Source: Terrisporobacter sp. (GTDB lineage: Bacteria; Bacillota_A; Clostridia; Peptostreptococcales; Peptostreptococcaceae). From it: a stretch of DNA of 64,000 nt. Made by a program: the position numbers and the translations under genes. Below the pieces are notes generated by a model that searched no databases, was not told where the DNA came from, and was given only the letters and a program-made list of their open reading frames with translations. Shown here in pieces: positions 1-8,757 of the stretch; positions within the stretch are counted from its first letter, which is position 1, and the number at the start of each line of letters is the position of its first letter. The stretch is from the NCBI GenBank assembly GCA_029851945.1, contig JARKUZ010000088.1, forward strand, positions 1-64,000, given 5' to 3'.

Positions 1-30
1 TACATTGGTATAACAACTATAGATTTCAAG

Positions 31-69
31 CTAAATTAAAAAATATGACACCTGTGGAATACAGGTGCC
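31..69 (-). terminator. Intrinsic terminator downstream of the glutamine synthetase gene
   Basis: On the minus strand a 7-bp stem (CACCTGT/ACAGGTG, positions 49-55 and 61-67) with a 5-nt loop is followed by a T-rich run. It lies about 85 nt past the stop codon of the glutamine synthetase and is its likely transcript end. Nothing else was recognised in bases 1-150. Confidence 0.7.
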
Positions 70-152
70 ATATGATTGCTTAGAGAGTCTTTTTACTTGT
101 GTCTACTTTTTAGGTATCAGTTCAAATATCCACAGGTTAATTTTTTCATTTT

Positions 153-2060
153 CTAAAATATATTTTTTGAGTATTCTAAGTATAACTCTTGTAATTTTTT
201 CATATCATTGCTAAGTTCTAACTGAAGTGATGATACTATTTCATAATCTTTATTTTCAATTGCTTCTATTATTTGTGTGAATAAAGACTTATTAGTTAAT
301 GTATCTTTCATAATTTTTATTTTTAATTCTGATATAGCATTCCAATTTACTTCATCCAATGCATCCATATTTTCTTTTGTATGAAGCTTTACATAGCTTC
401 TTAGTCTATCCATATGCTCATGTATTATTCTAAACCTTAATTCTTTCTTCCACTTGTCTATTGCTCCTGTTTTAAATGAATCAATTATACTGTCAGTAAA
501 TACATTCCCATGTTTTAAAGATGTTAATTTTTCTTTGTATTTTTCAAAATTTTGCATGTTTTCATATACTGTAGCTGGTGGTAAACCAAATCTTTCATTT
601 CTCTCTGCCTCATTATAGTATTCAAAAACATCATTTTCATCCCTGTATATTCTATCTTTTTCTAAATAAAAACTCTCTTCTCCAAGTCCTTTAGAAATTT
701 CTTTTTCTAATTCTTTTGTAGTTAGTTTACTTTTAGCTGTCGCCATTATTCCATCTAACATAGTTTGATAACATCCAGCTATAACTAAGTAAGTATTAGA
801 TAAAGGGTTAGGTGATCTAAGTTCAAATCTTAAAGTTTTTGGATTTTTAGAATCTCTAATTAATCCAACTAAAACAGATCTGTTTCTAGAAGGTATATTA
901 TAAGTATGACCTAGTGAAGTTACTATACATATAGGAGCTTCAAATCCAGGAACTAATCTTTCAAATCCATCATTACTACAAGTTACTATTGGGTTTAATA
1001 CTTCATAATTATGAAGCATTCCCATTAATGCTCCATATCCAATTTCATTTAAATAATCTTCATTCATATCTACTGGCGCGAATAAATTTTGTAACTTTTC
1101 ATTTTTTAATTTTACACTTGCACCTACATGAGTATGGCCACCACTACCAGCTACTCCGTAAATTGGTTTAGCTTTAAATGTAACTTCTAAACCACTCATT
1201 GTAAATATATCTTCAATAACTTCTTTTACTATAAGTTGATTATCAGCAGCTCTTAAAGGTGTGTCAAACTTCCAAGATACCTCCAACTGTTCCATAGCGT
1301 GATTAGTTTTTCCTTCTATGCTTATAGAACTTTGTATTCCTCCAACTTCTTTATGAGCCATTTCTGGACATATACCTAAATTTTGTAATTTTATTAAAGA
1401 CTTTTCTAAACAAGTCCTAATTATTCCATGTGTTCTTTTCCAATATTGTTCTTTTAAACTTTGTGAAACTGCTAATTTTTCTAAATCAGCTTTATCTTCT
1501 GGTGTATTTACCCAAAATTCTAATTCGGTGGCAGATGTTAATATTATATCTTCTATATCATCTATACTACCTATTCCAATATTATTTATCATATGAGGAT
1601 ATTCTTTAAATATTTCTATTAAAGATTTTTTGAAATTCTTTTCTGCCTTTTCTAAAATGCCTCTAGAGCATACCTTTTTATTATTATGGATCAAAAATGC
1701 AGGTATTTTTAATGTTCCTACAGGAAGATTTGTTTCTTCATCTATATGCTCTAAATTATAATCTATATACCATTTAGCATTTATATCCGGCATTAAATCT
1801 ACTTTGGCATTATTTAATGTAGCTATATTATATAGTTCAACACTTGATCCATCAGTTTGTATAGCCGATTTTAAAAATCCATCTACATCTTCTAAAAAAA
1901 ACTCTATAGGTATTTTTTCATCTGTAGCATTTCCCCCTAAGTCTACACCAACTAAAGAAACAAATCTTATATTTCTATGGCTTAATATTAATTTTTTAAA
2001 TTCATCATCGTTATAATCTTTTTTATTAACATAATATAACATATCCTTGTTACAATTCAT
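153..2060 (-). CDS. Glutamine synthetase, long (635-residue) form
   Basis: Predicted to make glutamine from glutamate, ammonia and ATP in the cytoplasm. Family motifs are visible in order: DGSSVELYNI and DLMPD of the N-terminal beta-grasp domain (about 70-92), the glutamate-rich catalytic strand ATELEFW (about 177-183), FDTPLRAADN (about 265-274), GSGGHTHVG (305-313, the GSGMHxH-type nucleotide loop), NRS (about 395) and RFELRSPNP (about 415-425). Ordinary GlnA proteins have about 440-470 residues. Here a helical tail of some 150 residues follows the catalytic core. This long form is seen in clostridia, and whether it is the main nitrogen-assimilating enzyme is not shown by the sequence. It is transcribed alone and ends at a terminator. 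A divergent exonuclease gene shares its upstream region. No glnR or PII gene is nearby. Confidence 0.85.
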   Translation of the reverse strand: MNCNKDMLYYVNKKDYNDDEFKKLILSHRNIRFVSLVGVDLGGNATDEKIPIEFFLEDVDGFLKSAIQTDGSSVELYNIATLNNAKVDLMPDINAKWYIDYNLEHIDEETNLPVGTLKIPAFLIHNNKKVCSRGILEKAEKNFKKSLIEIFKEYPHMINNIGIGSIDDIEDIILTSATELEFWVNTPEDKADLEKLAVSQSLKEQYWKRTHGIIRTCLEKSLIKLQNLGICPEMAHKEVGGIQSSISIEGKTNHAMEQLEVSWKFDTPLRAADNQLIVKEVIEDIFTMSGLEVTFKAKPIYGVAGSGGHTHVGASVKLKNEKLQNLFAPVDMNEDYLNEIGYGALMGMLHNYEVLNPIVTCSNDGFERLVPGFEAPICIVTSLGHTYNIPSRNRSVLVGLIRDSKNPKTLRFELRSPNPLSNTYLVIAGCYQTMLDGIMATAKSKLTTKELEKEISKGLGEESFYLEKDRIYRDENDVFEYYNEAERNERFGLPPATVYENMQNFEKYKEKLTSLKHGNVFTDSIIDSFKTGAIDKWKKELRFRIIHEHMDRLRSYVKLHTKENMDALDEVNWNAISELKIKIMKDTLTNKSLFTQIIEAIENKDYEIVSSLQLELSNDMKKLQELYLEYSKNIF

Positions 2061-2363
2061 TTTAAAACTCCCTCCAAATGTTTATTCACTCTTTATTCCG
2101 TATATTTTTTCAACAATATATTTTATAATTCGCTTTTCTATTTACCTTATTATAATAAATAGAATTATTTTTCGCAATATTTTTCATTCATTATATGAAT
2201 ATTTTTCATAAATAGTAAACAATATAAAAAAGATACTTACTTTTATAAAAAGTTTAACTTTTTATAAATTATAGGTTATACTTAGAAATAGATATTATAA
2301 TTTAGCTTCATTTAAAATTTAAAATTATAGTATTAGAATAATTAATAGTTTAGGAGAAAATTT
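2061..2363. other. Divergent intergenic region, glutamine synthetase / exonuclease
   Basis: This AT-rich spacer must hold promoters for both divergent genes. A TATAAT hexamer lies near 2296-2301 on the plus strand, but no good -35 hexamer was found at the right distance. No riboswitch, T-box or small ORF was recognised. Confidence 0.5.
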
Positions 2364-3134
2364 ATGGAGTATATAGTTTTTGATTTAGAGTTTAATCAAG
2401 GATTTGATAAAAATCTGAACAAAACAGTTTCTGATGAAAAATGCCCTTTTGAAATTCTTCAAATTGGAGCTGTTAAACTTGATTCAAACCTTAATATTAT
2501 TGATACATTTGATACCTTTGTTAGACCTAATATATATAAGGAAATTCATCCTTTTATAAAAAAAATGACTAATATTAATAATGAGGATGTCAAAGATGCC
2601 CCAGGATTTATAGATGCTTTTAAAATGTTTAAAAGTTTTATGGAAAATAAAGATAATACTACCTTATGTGTTTGGGGTAATGGTGATTTAAAAGAATTAT
2701 ATAGAAATATTAAGTACTATAATTTATCTATAGATAATTTATCAAATTCTTATATTAATGTTCAGCATCATGCTTCAGTCTATTTCAATAATCCAACAGG
2801 AAGAAGTATAGGTCTTCAAAATGCAATCACTTTATTAGAATTAAATCAAGATAAATCTTATCATAATGCATTAAATGATGCTTATTATACTTCTTTAGTT
2901 TTTAAGAAAATTTATAGTGATTCAATAGAAATTAAATGTTATGACTTTGATGCATTAAATAAATCTAAAAAATCTGATACTAAAAGGAAAATTAGCTATA
3001 ATAATATATTTAATGAATTTAAAAAGATTTTGAATAGAGATTTAAACAAAGAAGAAAAGAAAATAATTCATTTAGCCTATAGAATGGGACAAAAAAGTAA
3101 ATCTCAAGAAGATAAGAATAATTCTAAAAAATAA
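2364..3134 (+). CDS. DEDDh-type 3'-5' exonuclease (KapD/ERI-1-like)
   Basis: A 256-residue protein with the exonuclease fold of the DnaQ/RNase T superfamily. ExoI motif VFDLEFN carries D7 and E9. ExoII is around WGNGDLKEL (about 109-117). ExoIII is SYHNALNDAYYT, with the His and Asp that complete DEDDh. The spacing and the FEILQIGAVKLD stretch resemble the KapD/ERI-1 branch, which acts on RNA or short nucleic acids, but the natural substrate cannot be read from sequence. The last 60 residues are Lys-rich and may bind nucleic acid. The start ATG follows TTTAGGAGAAAATTT, a good ribosome binding site. The gene is monocistronic and converges on exonuclease III, sharing a bidirectional terminator with it. 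Confidence 0.8.
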   Translation: MEYIVFDLEFNQGFDKNLNKTVSDEKCPFEILQIGAVKLDSNLNIIDTFDTFVRPNIYKEIHPFIKKMTNINNEDVKDAPGFIDAFKMFKSFMENKDNTTLCVWGNGDLKELYRNIKYYNLSIDNLSNSYINVQHHASVYFNNPTGRSIGLQNAITLLELNQDKSYHNALNDAYYTSLVFKKIYSDSIEIKCYDFDALNKSKKSDTKRKISYNNIFNEFKKILNRDLNKEEKKIIHLAYRMGQKSKSQEDKNNSKK

Positions 3135-3136
3135 AA

Positions 3137-3168
3137 AAATCCTTCCTCTATAATATGGAAGGATTTTT
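3137..3168. terminator. Bidirectional terminator, exonuclease / exoA
   Basis: The stem AAAATCCTTCC / GGAAGGATTTT is flanked by A and T runs, so it can end both the plus-strand exonuclease transcript and the minus-strand exoA transcript. Confidence 0.85.
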
Positions 3169-3175
3169 TATTATA

Positions 3176-3928
3176 TTATTTTATTACAAGTTCTACTGGA
3201 CAGTGATCTGAACCTAATACTTCAGTATGAATTGTAGCACTTTCAAGTCTATCTTGTATTTTTTCAGATGCACAGAAATAATCAATTCTCCATCCAGCAT
3301 TTTTTTCTCTAGCTTTAAATCTATAAGACCACCATGAGTATATATTTTCTTTATCAGGATAGAAGTATCTAAAAGTATCTATAAATCCTTCATCTAGTAG
3401 CTTAGTAAATTTTTCTCTTTCTTCATCTGTAAAACCAGCATTTTTTCTATTAGTTTTAGGATTTTTTAAGTCAATTTCTTTATGTGCAACATTCAAGTCT
3501 CCACAAACTATAACAGGCTTTATTGCGTCTAGTTTCTTTAAATAAATTCTAAAATCATCTTCCCACTTCATTCTATAATCTAATCTTTTTAATTCATTTT
3601 GAGAATTAGGTGTGTATACTGTTACAAGGTGGAAATCTTCAAATTCTAAAGTAATTACTCTACCTTCTTGGTCATGCTCTTCCATGTCTATTCCGTATGA
3701 TACACTTAGTGGCTCCACCTTTGTAAAAATAGCAGTCCCAGAGTAACCTTTTTTCTTTGCATAATTCCAATATTGATAATACCCATCTAATTGTAGATCA
3801 ATTTGATTTTCTTGAAGCTTCGTTTCTTGTAAACAAAACATATCTGCATCTACTTCATTAAAAAATTCCATAAAGTTTTTATTTACGCATGCTCTAATTC
3901 CATTAACATTCCATGATATAAGTTTCAT
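3176..3928 (-). CDS. exoA: Exodeoxyribonuclease III / AP endonuclease
   Basis: Base-excision repair nuclease that cuts abasic sites and removes 3'-blocking groups. The protein starts [13 protein letters not shown], the canonical exonuclease III N-terminus. LQETKLQ carries the catalytic Glu, CGDLNVAH the Asp/Asn pair, and [10 protein letters not shown] the C-terminal Asp-His. At 250 residues it has the usual family length. I place the start at 3928, not at the ATG 12 nt upstream, because GGAGGATAAAATG puts a Shine-Dalgarno sequence just before this Met and the upstream ATG would overlap that site. The gene begins 12 nt after the stop of the GalT-like gene, so the two are probably cotranscribed. 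Confidence 0.93.
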   Translation of the reverse strand: MKLISWNVNGIRACVNKNFMEFFNEVDADMFCLQETKLQENQIDLQLDGYYQYWNYAKKKGYSGTAIFTKVEPLSVSYGIDMEEHDQEGRVITLEFEDFHLVTVYTPNSQNELKRLDYRMKWEDDFRIYLKKLDAIKPVIVCGDLNVAHKEIDLKNPKTNRKNAGFTDEEREKFTKLLDEGFIDTFRYFYPDKENIYSWWSYRFKAREKNAGWRIDYFCASEKIQDRLESATIHTEVLGSDHCPVELVIK

Positions 3929-3940
3929 TTTATCCTCCAT

Positions 3941-4891
3941 CTAGTCAAATCTATATTTTAGTGCTAATTCTTCAGCATTAATAGAAGAAACATATACGCC
4001 TGTACTCAATTCAAAACCACCTAAATAAAACTTTCTAGGAACTATATGAATATGTACATTAAATATATGTTTATAATCATTTTCTTCATTTATTGGGTGT
4101 GTATGAATATATATATTAAAAGGACAATTTCCTTCTTCTTCATACATTTTAACAAAATATTTTTTTAATATTATAGATAGCTCTTCTAATTTTTCATTAG
4201 TAATATCTTCAAAATATATATTATCTTTAAAAACAATTATAGTATCTCCAGCATATTTACTAACTTCTGGTATATATACTAAATAATTGTCACTATTATG
4301 TATAACTCTTTTCTCATACTTTATTTCTTCGTTAATAATATTACTATGAATATTTATACCCATTTTTTTATAAAAGTCACTGCAAATTTTATACTCTATC
4401 TCTAATTCTGGTGGTATAAAAGGAAGAGATATTATTTGTGAGTGAGGATGCATTAAAGATGCTCCTGCTTTTCTCATATAATTTTTAAATATGCATATAT
4501 ACTTAGTATCACTGTCTTTTAAATTTTCATATCTATTTTTATAAGCTAAAAGCAAATTATAAAACTCTTTTTCTTTCATATTATAAAAGCTACTATTATG
4601 CTTATATGTATCTATAATAACTTCATGATTTCCATTTATCTTATTTTTAAGATTTTGATCTATTATAGGATATTTATTCTTAACAGACTTTACTATCCAA
4701 TTATTATTTTCATTTATAATGAAAGTTTCCTCTGGTACTAATGTTTCATTTCCTCTACAAAAAGGGCAACACTGACTATATTCTTCAATAGTTTCATTTG
4801 TTGCATTTTTATCCATTGGTCTTTTCTTTCTATCCCTTGAAATAATCACTTTACTATCATTTAATTTATCTATACCAAGTTCTTTCATCAT
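3941..4891 (-). CDS. GalT-like nucleotidyltransferase (HIT superfamily)
   Basis: A 316-residue relative of galactose-1-phosphate uridylyltransferase. CPFC (42-45) matches the N-terminal zinc-binding knuckle. HPHSQ (148-152) matches the catalytic HPHxQ of GalT, whose first His is uridylylated. A second His-rich strand, FNVHIHIVPR, lies near the C-terminus. No galK, galE or other Leloir gene is nearby, and the gene sits directly upstream of exonuclease III, so the substrate may not be galactose-1-phosphate. Some members of this family are annotated only as domains of unknown function (DUF4931 type). Two ATGs are adjacent; AAAGGAG is spaced better for the second (4888). Confidence 0.7.
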   Translation of the reverse strand: MMKELGIDKLNDSKVIISRDRKKRPMDKNATNETIEEYSQCCPFCRGNETLVPEETFIINENNNWIVKSVKNKYPIIDQNLKNKINGNHEVIIDTYKHNSSFYNMKEKEFYNLLLAYKNRYENLKDSDTKYICIFKNYMRKAGASLMHPHSQIISLPFIPPELEIEYKICSDFYKKMGINIHSNIINEEIKYEKRVIHNSDNYLVYIPEVSKYAGDTIIVFKDNIYFEDITNEKLEELSIILKKYFVKMYEEEGNCPFNIYIHTHPINEENDYKHIFNVHIHIVPRKFYLGGFELSTGVYVSSINAEELALKYRFD

Positions 4892-5162
4892 AAACTCCTT
4901 TATTATATATTTCTAAAATATATTTTTATATTTCTAATACAAATTTATTATATCTTAATATAACTTTATTATCTCAATTATATTTTAACAAAAATTTCAT
5001 ATAAATGTATTATATTTAATTATAATAAATTTAACATGAAATACTGTCATAAATTTTAAGTTATATTTTTTATAATAATGCGAGTCAGATTTCTTTATGC
5101 TAATATTAAATTAGAATTAGATTTTTCACTCATTTCACATTTATTTCAAGGAGGAATATTTA

Positions 5163-6362
5163 ATGAAATTTTCAGAGAGACTTAGTTCTATGCAAGAATC
5201 ACCAATAAGAAAATTAACGCCATTTGCTACAGCTGCTAAAGCTGAAGGCGTGAAAGTTTATCACTTAAATATAGGCCAACCAGATATAATTACCCCAAAA
5301 GGATTTTTTGACAAAGTAAAAAGTTTTGATAATAAAGTATTAGAATATGCAGGTTCTCAAGGTATACCTGAATTAATCGAAGCAATAAGAAAATATTATA
5401 CTACATATAATATGGACTTTGCTGAGGAAGATATAATAGTAACTAATGGTGGTAGTGAAGCTTTATTATTCTCTTTCATGGCTGCTTGTGATCCAGGAGA
5501 TAATATCTTAGTCCCAGAGCCATTCTACACTAACTACAACGGTTTTGCACAATGTTTAAATATTGAAGTAAAATCTGTAACCACTCTAGCAGAAGAAGGT
5601 TTCCATCTTCCTTCAAAAGAAGAGATACTTGCTAAAATAGATGATAAAACATCTGCAATATTAGTAGTTAACCCTGGTAATCCAACTGGATGTGTTTACA
5701 CTAAAGAAGAAGTTCAGATGTTAGCTGATATAGCTAAGGAAAAAGACTTATGGTTAATAGCTGATGAGGTTTACAGAGAGTTTGTTTACGAAGGATTAGA
5801 ATATACTAGCTTCGGAAATATAAAAGAAGTTGAAGATAGGGTAGTTATAATAGACAGTGTTTCTAAAAGATATAGCGCTTGTGGAGCTAGAATAGGATCT
5901 ATTGCTTGCAAAAATAAGAAATTCATGGCTGAGGTTATGAAAGTATGCCAAGGAAGACTTTGTGTTGCTACATTAGAACAAGTAGGTGCTGCTGCTTTAT
6001 ATGAGACGCCAACTTCTTACTTTAAAGAAGTCAATGATGAATATAGAAGAAGAAGAGATACTTTATATGATGAATTAATGAAGGCAGAAGGTGTAATTTG
6101 CGAAAAACCTATGGGTGCATTTTATATAGTTGCTAAGTTACCTGTTGAAAATGCTGAAGATTTCGTTGCATGGACCTTAAAAGAATTCCGTAGAAATGGA
6201 GAAACTGTAATGTGTACTCCAGCAGAAGGATTTTATTCTACTCCAGGCCTTGGTAAAAATGAAGTAAGACTTGCTTATGTATTAAAAGAAGAAGATTTAA
6301 AAAGAGCTGGTCAATTATTAAGAGAAGCTTTAGAAGAATATAATGCATTAGCTCATGCTTAA
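5163..6362 (+). CDS. Class I/II PLP aminotransferase, aspartate type
   Basis: A 399-residue pyridoxal-phosphate enzyme of the aspartate aminotransferase group. Visible features are the GGSEAL phosphate-loop segment (about 96-101), NPGNPTG (170-176), DEVYREF (201-207), the PLP lysine K235 in DSVSKRYSACGAR, and the C-terminal region with RLAYVL. It probably moves amino groups between aspartate or a similar amino acid and 2-oxoglutarate; the exact specificity cannot be fixed. The start follows CAAGGAGGAATATTT, a strong ribosome binding site. It is transcribed alone from a 271-bp AT-rich upstream region and converges on the MarR gene. Codon use is somewhat richer in GC-ending codons than in its neighbours, which suggests good expression. 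Confidence 0.85.
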   Translation: MKFSERLSSMQESPIRKLTPFATAAKAEGVKVYHLNIGQPDIITPKGFFDKVKSFDNKVLEYAGSQGIPELIEAIRKYYTTYNMDFAEEDIIVTNGGSEALLFSFMAACDPGDNILVPEPFYTNYNGFAQCLNIEVKSVTTLAEEGFHLPSKEEILAKIDDKTSAILVVNPGNPTGCVYTKEEVQMLADIAKEKDLWLIADEVYREFVYEGLEYTSFGNIKEVEDRVVIIDSVSKRYSACGARIGSIACKNKKFMAEVMKVCQGRLCVATLEQVGAAALYETPTSYFKEVNDEYRRRRDTLYDELMKAEGVICEKPMGAFYIVAKLPVENAEDFVAWTLKEFRRNGETVMCTPAEGFYSTPGLGKNEVRLAYVLKEEDLKRAGQLLREALEEYNALAHA

Positions 6363-6400
6363 TAAATAATCTTATCGCTATAAATTTATTTTAATTAAAT

Positions 6401-6440
6401 AAAGAAATCTATCTTATTTATGTAGGATAGATTTCTTTAT
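6401..6440. terminator. Bidirectional terminator, aminotransferase / marR
   Basis: A perfect 14-bp stem, TAAAGAAATCTATC (6401-6414) with GATAGATTTCTTTA (6427-6440). It ends 3 bp from the MarR stop codon and is AT-flanked on both sides. Confidence 0.85.
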
Positions 6441-6442
6441 TA

Positions 6443-6895
6443 TTACCTTAATTCTTCTTTGCTTAATATGTATTGAAGTGTCTCCAATGCTTGCTGATAT
6501 TTTAATCTATCAGATTCATCTAACTTGAATAGTTTTTTCTCTAATTCTTCACTTAATTTGTTAGTAAAATCTACAGCTAATTTGTCCCCTTCTTCTGTTA
6601 TCATTATAATATACTTTCTTCTATCAGCTAAATCTTTTTCCCTATAAACGTATCCCTTTTTAGTTAAATCGTCTATCATACTTGTTAAGCTACCTTTTTC
6701 AATGTTTAATTTAGCGCATAATTCTGTCATACTTATACTACCGTGATTTTTTATGAATACTAAAGCTCTTAATTGAGTCTTATTAACATTATATAATGCC
6801 GAATATTTTTTTAGGTATTCTAAATATAAGCTAGAATAAATTTTAGGAAAAGTTTTTGATAAAAAACCTATTGTATTTGTTACTATACAATTCAT
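6443..6895 (-). CDS. MarR-family transcriptional regulator
   Basis: A 150-residue winged helix-turn-helix repressor-type protein. The recognition helix region LCAKLNIEKGSLTSMIDDLTKKG (about 62-84, read in two parts) is followed by the wing DRRKYIIMITEEG, the family's DxR...LTxxG signature. Flanking helices would form the dimer interface and effector pocket. No transporter or enzyme is divergently linked, so its target is unknown, and many MarR proteins control mainly themselves. A short interrupted palindrome about 70 bp upstream is a candidate operator. The start ATG has GAGGTGATTAA before it. Confidence 0.85.
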   Translation of the reverse strand: MNCIVTNTIGFLSKTFPKIYSSLYLEYLKKYSALYNVNKTQLRALVFIKNHGSISMTELCAKLNIEKGSLTSMIDDLTKKGYVYREKDLADRRKYIIMITEEGDKLAVDFTNKLSEELEKKLFKLDESDRLKYQQALETLQYILSKEELR

Positions 6896-7175
6896 TTAAT
6901 CACCTCAGATGCTTAATTTATTGACTTTTTTCTCCATTATAGTTTACAATAAAAACATTTTAAGTACAATACTTTTAGTAAATATATACTTATCTGAAGT
7001 ATTTTATTTTTATGATTAAAACCTTTAATATGTTTTCCATTTTTATTTTTCACTTCACTTAAACTAATGTCTGAGTGATCTTCTTCATATACCTAAAACT
7101 TTTTCTATTTATCAGTGGCTAATGTTGGTATTAAAAATCATCTATAATTAATACAATTTATATTATATTAGTACA
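6896..7175. other. Intergenic region between purB and marR
   Basis: It contains the marR upstream signals and, further right, a minus-strand stretch of about 57 open codons (roughly 6920-7095) with no ATG start, no ribosome binding site and no recognised similarity. It may be a gene relic or chance. No RNA gene was recognised. Confidence 0.4.
6962..6974. promoter_or_regulatory. Candidate operator upstream of the marR gene
   Basis: An interrupted palindrome AAGTA-CAA-TACTT lies just upstream of a TATAAT-like hexamer on the minus strand, about 70 bp before the MarR start codon. MarR proteins often bind such dyads to repress themselves. The arms are only 5 bp, so this is tentative. Confidence 0.3.
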
Positions 7176-7176
7176 T

Positions 7177-7205
7177 AAAAACGAAGAGTTCAATTTAACT
7201 CTTCG
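7177..7205 (-). terminator. Intrinsic terminator of purB
   Basis: A 9-bp stem CGAAGAGTT / AACTCTTCG (7182-7190 and 7197-7205) with a 6-nt loop, followed on the minus strand by a T run. It lies 15 nt past the purB stop codon. Confidence 0.85.
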
Positions 7206-7219
7206 CCTAATTTATAATA

Positions 7220-8665
7220 TTATACTCTTAAATCTACTTCTAAACCTATACAATCTTTATATTCATCTATAGCTGGCTCTAAATATTCTTCTACAAATTC
7301 TACAACTTGTTCTGGAGCTCTACCAACAAAGTTAATTGGGTCTAATATAGATAATATTTCTTCTTTGCTTATCATATTAAATGCTTCATGTTCTATTATA
7401 AGGTCTATTAAATTGTTATTTAAACCTTCATGTTTAACTCTATATGCTGCTTTCATAGATAATTCTCTTATTACCTCATGTAATTCTTGTCTATCTCCAC
7501 CTCTTTTTACGGCTTCCATAAGTATATTTTCCGTAGCCATGAATGGTAATTCTTCATCTATATGCTTTCTTATCATATTTTCATATACAACTAAACCATC
7601 AGTTACATTTATACCTATTTCTAATATAGCATCAGCTGCCATAAATGCTTGTGGTACGGCTAATCTCTTGTTAGCTGAATCATCTAAACTTCTCTCTAGC
7701 CATTGTGTAGCTTCAACTAAAGCTGGAGATATTGATTCAGAAATTATAAATTTTGATAAAGATGCTATTCTTTCACTTCTCATAGGATTTCTTTTATATG
7801 CCATAGCAGACGAACCTATTTGTTTTTTCTCAAATGGTTCTTCTAATTCTTTTAAGCTTTGTAATAACCTTATATCATTTGTCATCTTATGCATACTTTG
7901 TGCTATTCCTGCAAGAACATTTAATACTTGAGAATCTAATTTTCTTGTATAAGTTTGTCCACTTACTTTATATGACTCTTTGTATCCCATCTTTTCACAT
8001 ACTATTTTGTCTAATTCTTTGATTTTGTCAGTGTTTCCTTCAAATAAGCTAACAAAACTTGCTTGTGTTCCTGTAGTTCCTTTTACGCCTCTAAGCTTCA
8101 TATTATCAAGTCTATAATTTAAGTCTTCTAAGTCTATTATTAAATCTTGAGCCCAAAGAGTTGCTCTTTTCCCTACAGTAGTTAATTGAGCAGCTTGAAA
8201 ATGAGTAAATCCTAATGTTGGCACATCTTTGTATTTTAAAGCGAAATCTTTTAAATTATCTATTAAGTTAACAAGTTTAACTCTTATTAATTTTAAAGCT
8301 TCATTCATTTGTATAACATCTGTATTATCTCCAACATAAGCAGAAGTTGCTCCAAGATGTATTATGCCTTTTGCTTTTGGGCATTGAAGTCCATATGCTT
8401 TAACATGGCTCATTACATCATGTCTAACTTCTTTTTCTATTTTTTTTGCTTCTTCGAAATTTATGTCATCTATATGAGCCTTTAATTCTTCTATTTGCTC
8501 ATCACTTATATTTATTCCTAATTCCTTTTCTCCCTCTGCCAATGCAATCCATAATTTTCTCCAAGTTGAAAATTTGAATTGTGGAGAAAATATATAACTC
8601 ATATTTTTACTACAATATCTCTCTGTTAAAGGATTTGAATATGTTGTGTATTTATTATCTATCAT
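7220..8665 (-). CDS. purB: Adenylosuccinate lyase
   Basis: Catalyses two steps of purine synthesis: SAICAR to AICAR plus fumarate, and adenylosuccinate to AMP plus fumarate. The fumarase/aspartase-superfamily signature is clear as SSAMAYKRNPMRSE. The upstream motifs TSAYVGDNTD and THFQAAQLTTVG, with the catalytic His, are also present. With the start chosen here (MIDNKYTTYSNPL) the protein has 481 residues, the normal length for the clostridial enzyme. An ATG 69 nt further upstream would add 23 hydrophobic residues that do not belong to the family. The chosen ATG is preceded by AGGGATGG. The gene stands apart from other pur genes and is followed by its own terminator. Confidence 0.95.
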   Translation of the reverse strand: MIDNKYTTYSNPLTERYCSKNMSYIFSPQFKFSTWRKLWIALAEGEKELGINISDEQIEELKAHIDDINFEEAKKIEKEVRHDVMSHVKAYGLQCPKAKGIIHLGATSAYVGDNTDVIQMNEALKLIRVKLVNLIDNLKDFALKYKDVPTLGFTHFQAAQLTTVGKRATLWAQDLIIDLEDLNYRLDNMKLRGVKGTTGTQASFVSLFEGNTDKIKELDKIVCEKMGYKESYKVSGQTYTRKLDSQVLNVLAGIAQSMHKMTNDIRLLQSLKELEEPFEKKQIGSSAMAYKRNPMRSERIASLSKFIISESISPALVEATQWLERSLDDSANKRLAVPQAFMAADAILEIGINVTDGLVVYENMIRKHIDEELPFMATENILMEAVKRGGDRQELHEVIRELSMKAAYRVKHEGLNNNLIDLIIEHEAFNMISKEEILSILDPINFVGRAPEQVVEFVEEYLEPAIDEYKDCIGLEVDLRV

Positions 8666-8757
8666 TTTTGCACCATCCCTAAATCTTTTTTCTACTACAA
8701 AAAATATTATATATAATTTAACGAACAATAACAATATTTTTTATTAATTTGTTCATA

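Noticed and set aside
6920..7095. Open stretch of about 57 codons on the minus strand between marR and purB, which looks weakly coding
   Set aside because: It has no ATG, GTG or TTG near its left end with a ribosome binding site and no recognised similarity; probably chance or an old relic.
7365..7931. 188-codon open frame on the plus strand opposite purB
   Set aside because: The opposite strand encodes a well-conserved adenylosuccinate lyase; the plus-strand frame has no family resemblance.
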